Shown: positions 62,972 to 64,000 of the stretch, in pieces
Position numbering within the stretch: position 1 is the stretch's first letter
How the letters are laid out: the number at the start of each line of letters is the position of its first letter
NCBI RefSeq assembly: GCF_002161595.1
Contig: NZ_NFID01000019.1
Coordinates: forward strand, 16,930-80,929
DNA: 64,000 nt
From: Gemmiger sp. An50
GTDB lineage: Bacteria > Bacillota > Clostridia > Oscillospirales > Ruminococcaceae
Direction: 5' to 3'
Program-made: the position numbers and the translations under genes
The notes under the pieces: model-generated
Seen by the model: only the letters and a program-made list of their open reading frames with translations
What the model was told of the DNA's origin: nothing
Databases searched by the model: none

Positions 62972-64000
62972 ATGAACAACCAGAACATGAACAACATCAC
63001 CGCTTGCACCAACGAGAGCCACGAAATCGCCATCAACATCACCCGCAAGGCTTTTGTCGGGTTGGCCCGTCAGGGAATGCTCTTCCATCAGGGTGTCCTC
63101 GAGGGGTGCGATGACGCCCTCGCCGCCGTACTGGAGGGCGAAAAGGCCCGGATCTGCGTGGCGCTGGCACCTGATGCGGACAAGAACTATATTCACCTGG
63201 CAGTGGCCGACTGGGGCTGTGGCATGGATCTTGCCGCACTCACCAATGCGCTTCAGCTGGGCAGTGCTCCGCTGACCAACAGCCGTCTGAATGAGCACGG
63301 ATATGGTCTCAACAATGCGCTGGCCTGTCTGTCCGGCGGCACCGGTGACTGGTGCATCTACACCCGCAGCCAGCCGGGCCCTTATTACAAAGTGAGCGGC
63401 CCCTTTGACCTGAAGATGACCGTAACCGAGGAAAACAATCTTCAGCTGCCCGAGGGCTTGAATCTTCAGTGGCCCGATCCTTCCACGGTTATCTATGTGC
63501 GGGTGCCGATGGCCATTGCCCGCACCCTGCAGCGGCAGGGCAACCGAAAGCTCAGTGATCTGGCCACCCTGCGGCTGTGGCTGATCGAGCATCTGGGCGT
63601 TGCCTACCGGGGCTACCTGGAACTGAATCCGGTCACGCTGGAGCCCAGCGCCAAGATCGCGGTAACGGTAGGTCAGAGCAGCATGCTGGTTCCCCCCATC
63701 CAGGTTCCCATGATGATGGCCCGCACCGAAAAGCTGGAAGTGGAACTGGGTGGCCAGATTGTACCGGTGATTTACGTCCATGGCACCCTCGATAAATCCA
63801 AGCGGGATCATCTGGTACTGGGCGGCAAGTCCCGGTATTACTATCAGGGAACCCAGCCCACGCAGGGCATCGATATCCGGTTGGGCAAGCGGGTGATTGC
63901 CACCGCTCAGCTGGGTGAGATCTGGCACAAAGAAGACGGCACGCCCATTTCCCGGCACAACAGCTACAACGATTTTGTGGGCGAGCTGATCCTGCCGGAG
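62972..64000 (+). CDS. GHKL-type ATP-binding protein (Hsp90/MutL/histidine-kinase ATPase fold), 3' end outside window
   Basis: 343 residues visible, start ATG 62972 after AAAGAGAGGATTCAAT. The N-terminal GHKL domain shows an N-box-like helix (GVLEGCDDALAAV, with Asp where Asn is usual), the G1 loop VADWGCGMDLAALTNAL, and the G2 loop NEHGYGLNNALACLSG. These are the ATP-lid motifs of Hsp90, MutL and MORC proteins. Beyond about 180 a transducer-like alpha/beta part follows (IDIRLGKRVIATAQ). No histidine kinase dimerisation domain is seen. Stand-alone proteins of this kind often accompany restriction or other defence genes; the partner would lie right of the window. Confidence 0.75.
   Translation, partial: MNNQNMNNITACTNESHEIAINITRKAFVGLARQGMLFHQGVLEGCDDALAAVLEGEKARICVALAPDADKNYIHLAVADWGCGMDLAALTNALQLGSAPLTNSRLNEHGYGLNNALACLSGGTGDWCIYTRSQPGPYYKVSGPFDLKMTVTEENNLQLPEGLNLQWPDPSTVIYVRVPMAIARTLQRQGNRKLSDLATLRLWLIEHLGVAYRGYLELNPVTLEPSAKIAVTVGQSSMLVPPIQVPMMMARTEKLEVELGGQIVPVIYVHGTLDKSKRDHLVLGGKSRYYYQGTQPTQGIDIRLGKRVIATAQLGEIWHKEDGTPISRHNSYNDFVGELILPE

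Overview
The window reads as a chromosome segment of a moderately high-GC gut Firmicute, most likely a Clostridia/Oscillospiraceae member of the Faecalibacterium-Gemmiger-Subdoligranulum type. This is inferred from strong AGGAGG ribosome-binding sites, TTGACA/TATAAT promoters, a mannose-family PTS, GntR regulators, a bipartite ChrA transporter, a tRNA-Ser with encoded CCA, and proteins typical of gut Clostridia. No rRNA or CRISPR array is present.

Bases 1-31.4 kb are ordinary core and metabolic genes. They hold: a membrane-anchored SGNH hydrolase (cut by the left edge); a HAD phosphatase; an AGCS amino-acid:cation symporter; a DUF1904 protein; a two-subunit chromate-type transporter; a MacAB-like efflux operon followed by an OmpR/HisK two-component system; a six-gene operon (two-SIS-domain deglycase, PTS IIA-IIB-IIC-IID, HAD) facing two GntR regulators and probably used for a glycated amino acid or similar amino sugar; an NYN nuclease-like gene; GlgX debranching enzyme; a small stress block (ArsC/Spx-like, GNAT, YaaA, Bcp); and a sulfur/serine amino-acid catabolic regulon. 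In that regulon, cysteine desulfidase-like cyuA and a PatB/MalY-type lyase each have a consensus sigma-54 promoter, on either side of a PrpR-type sigma-54 activator. A DAACS symporter, RidA and a glutaredoxin-like gene follow. A tRNA-Ser(GGA) and a small Cys-rich protein close this part.

Bases 31.4-53.4 kb are a scarred accessory island. A large serine recombinase sits inside a truncated HTH regulator gene, next to remnants of a mobilizable element (5' end of mobV, 3' end of repA, a candidate oriT). Then come two gene arrays whose domains (DUF4241, Imm33/DUF2185, Imm32-like, SUFU, DUF5713, DUF6138, DUF6892, WGR) are immunity-type families of polymorphic toxin systems, but no toxin gene is visible. 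Almost every array boundary is a broken or chimeric gene: DUF4241/FGE-like, Imm33/CbrC tail, WGR-propeller/IS21, SUFU/tyrosine integrase, TetR/DUF6138. The island is best read as an orphan polyimmunity locus reshaped by illegitimate recombination. A Pro-rich beta-helix lipoprotein and a truncated mcrB follow.

Bases 53.9-62.2 kb are an intact type I restriction-modification operon, hsdM-hsdS-X-Y-hsdR. X is a dCTP deaminase/dUTPase-fold protein with two C-terminal membrane segments and apparently no catalytic residues. Y is a HAD phosphatase with a helical tail. These two AT-rich genes inside an R-M operon are the strongest candidate for an undescribed defence accessory module. The right end holds a ribbon-helix-helix repressor with three TGGTACCA operators and a GHKL (Hsp90/MutL-like) ATPase that runs off the window.
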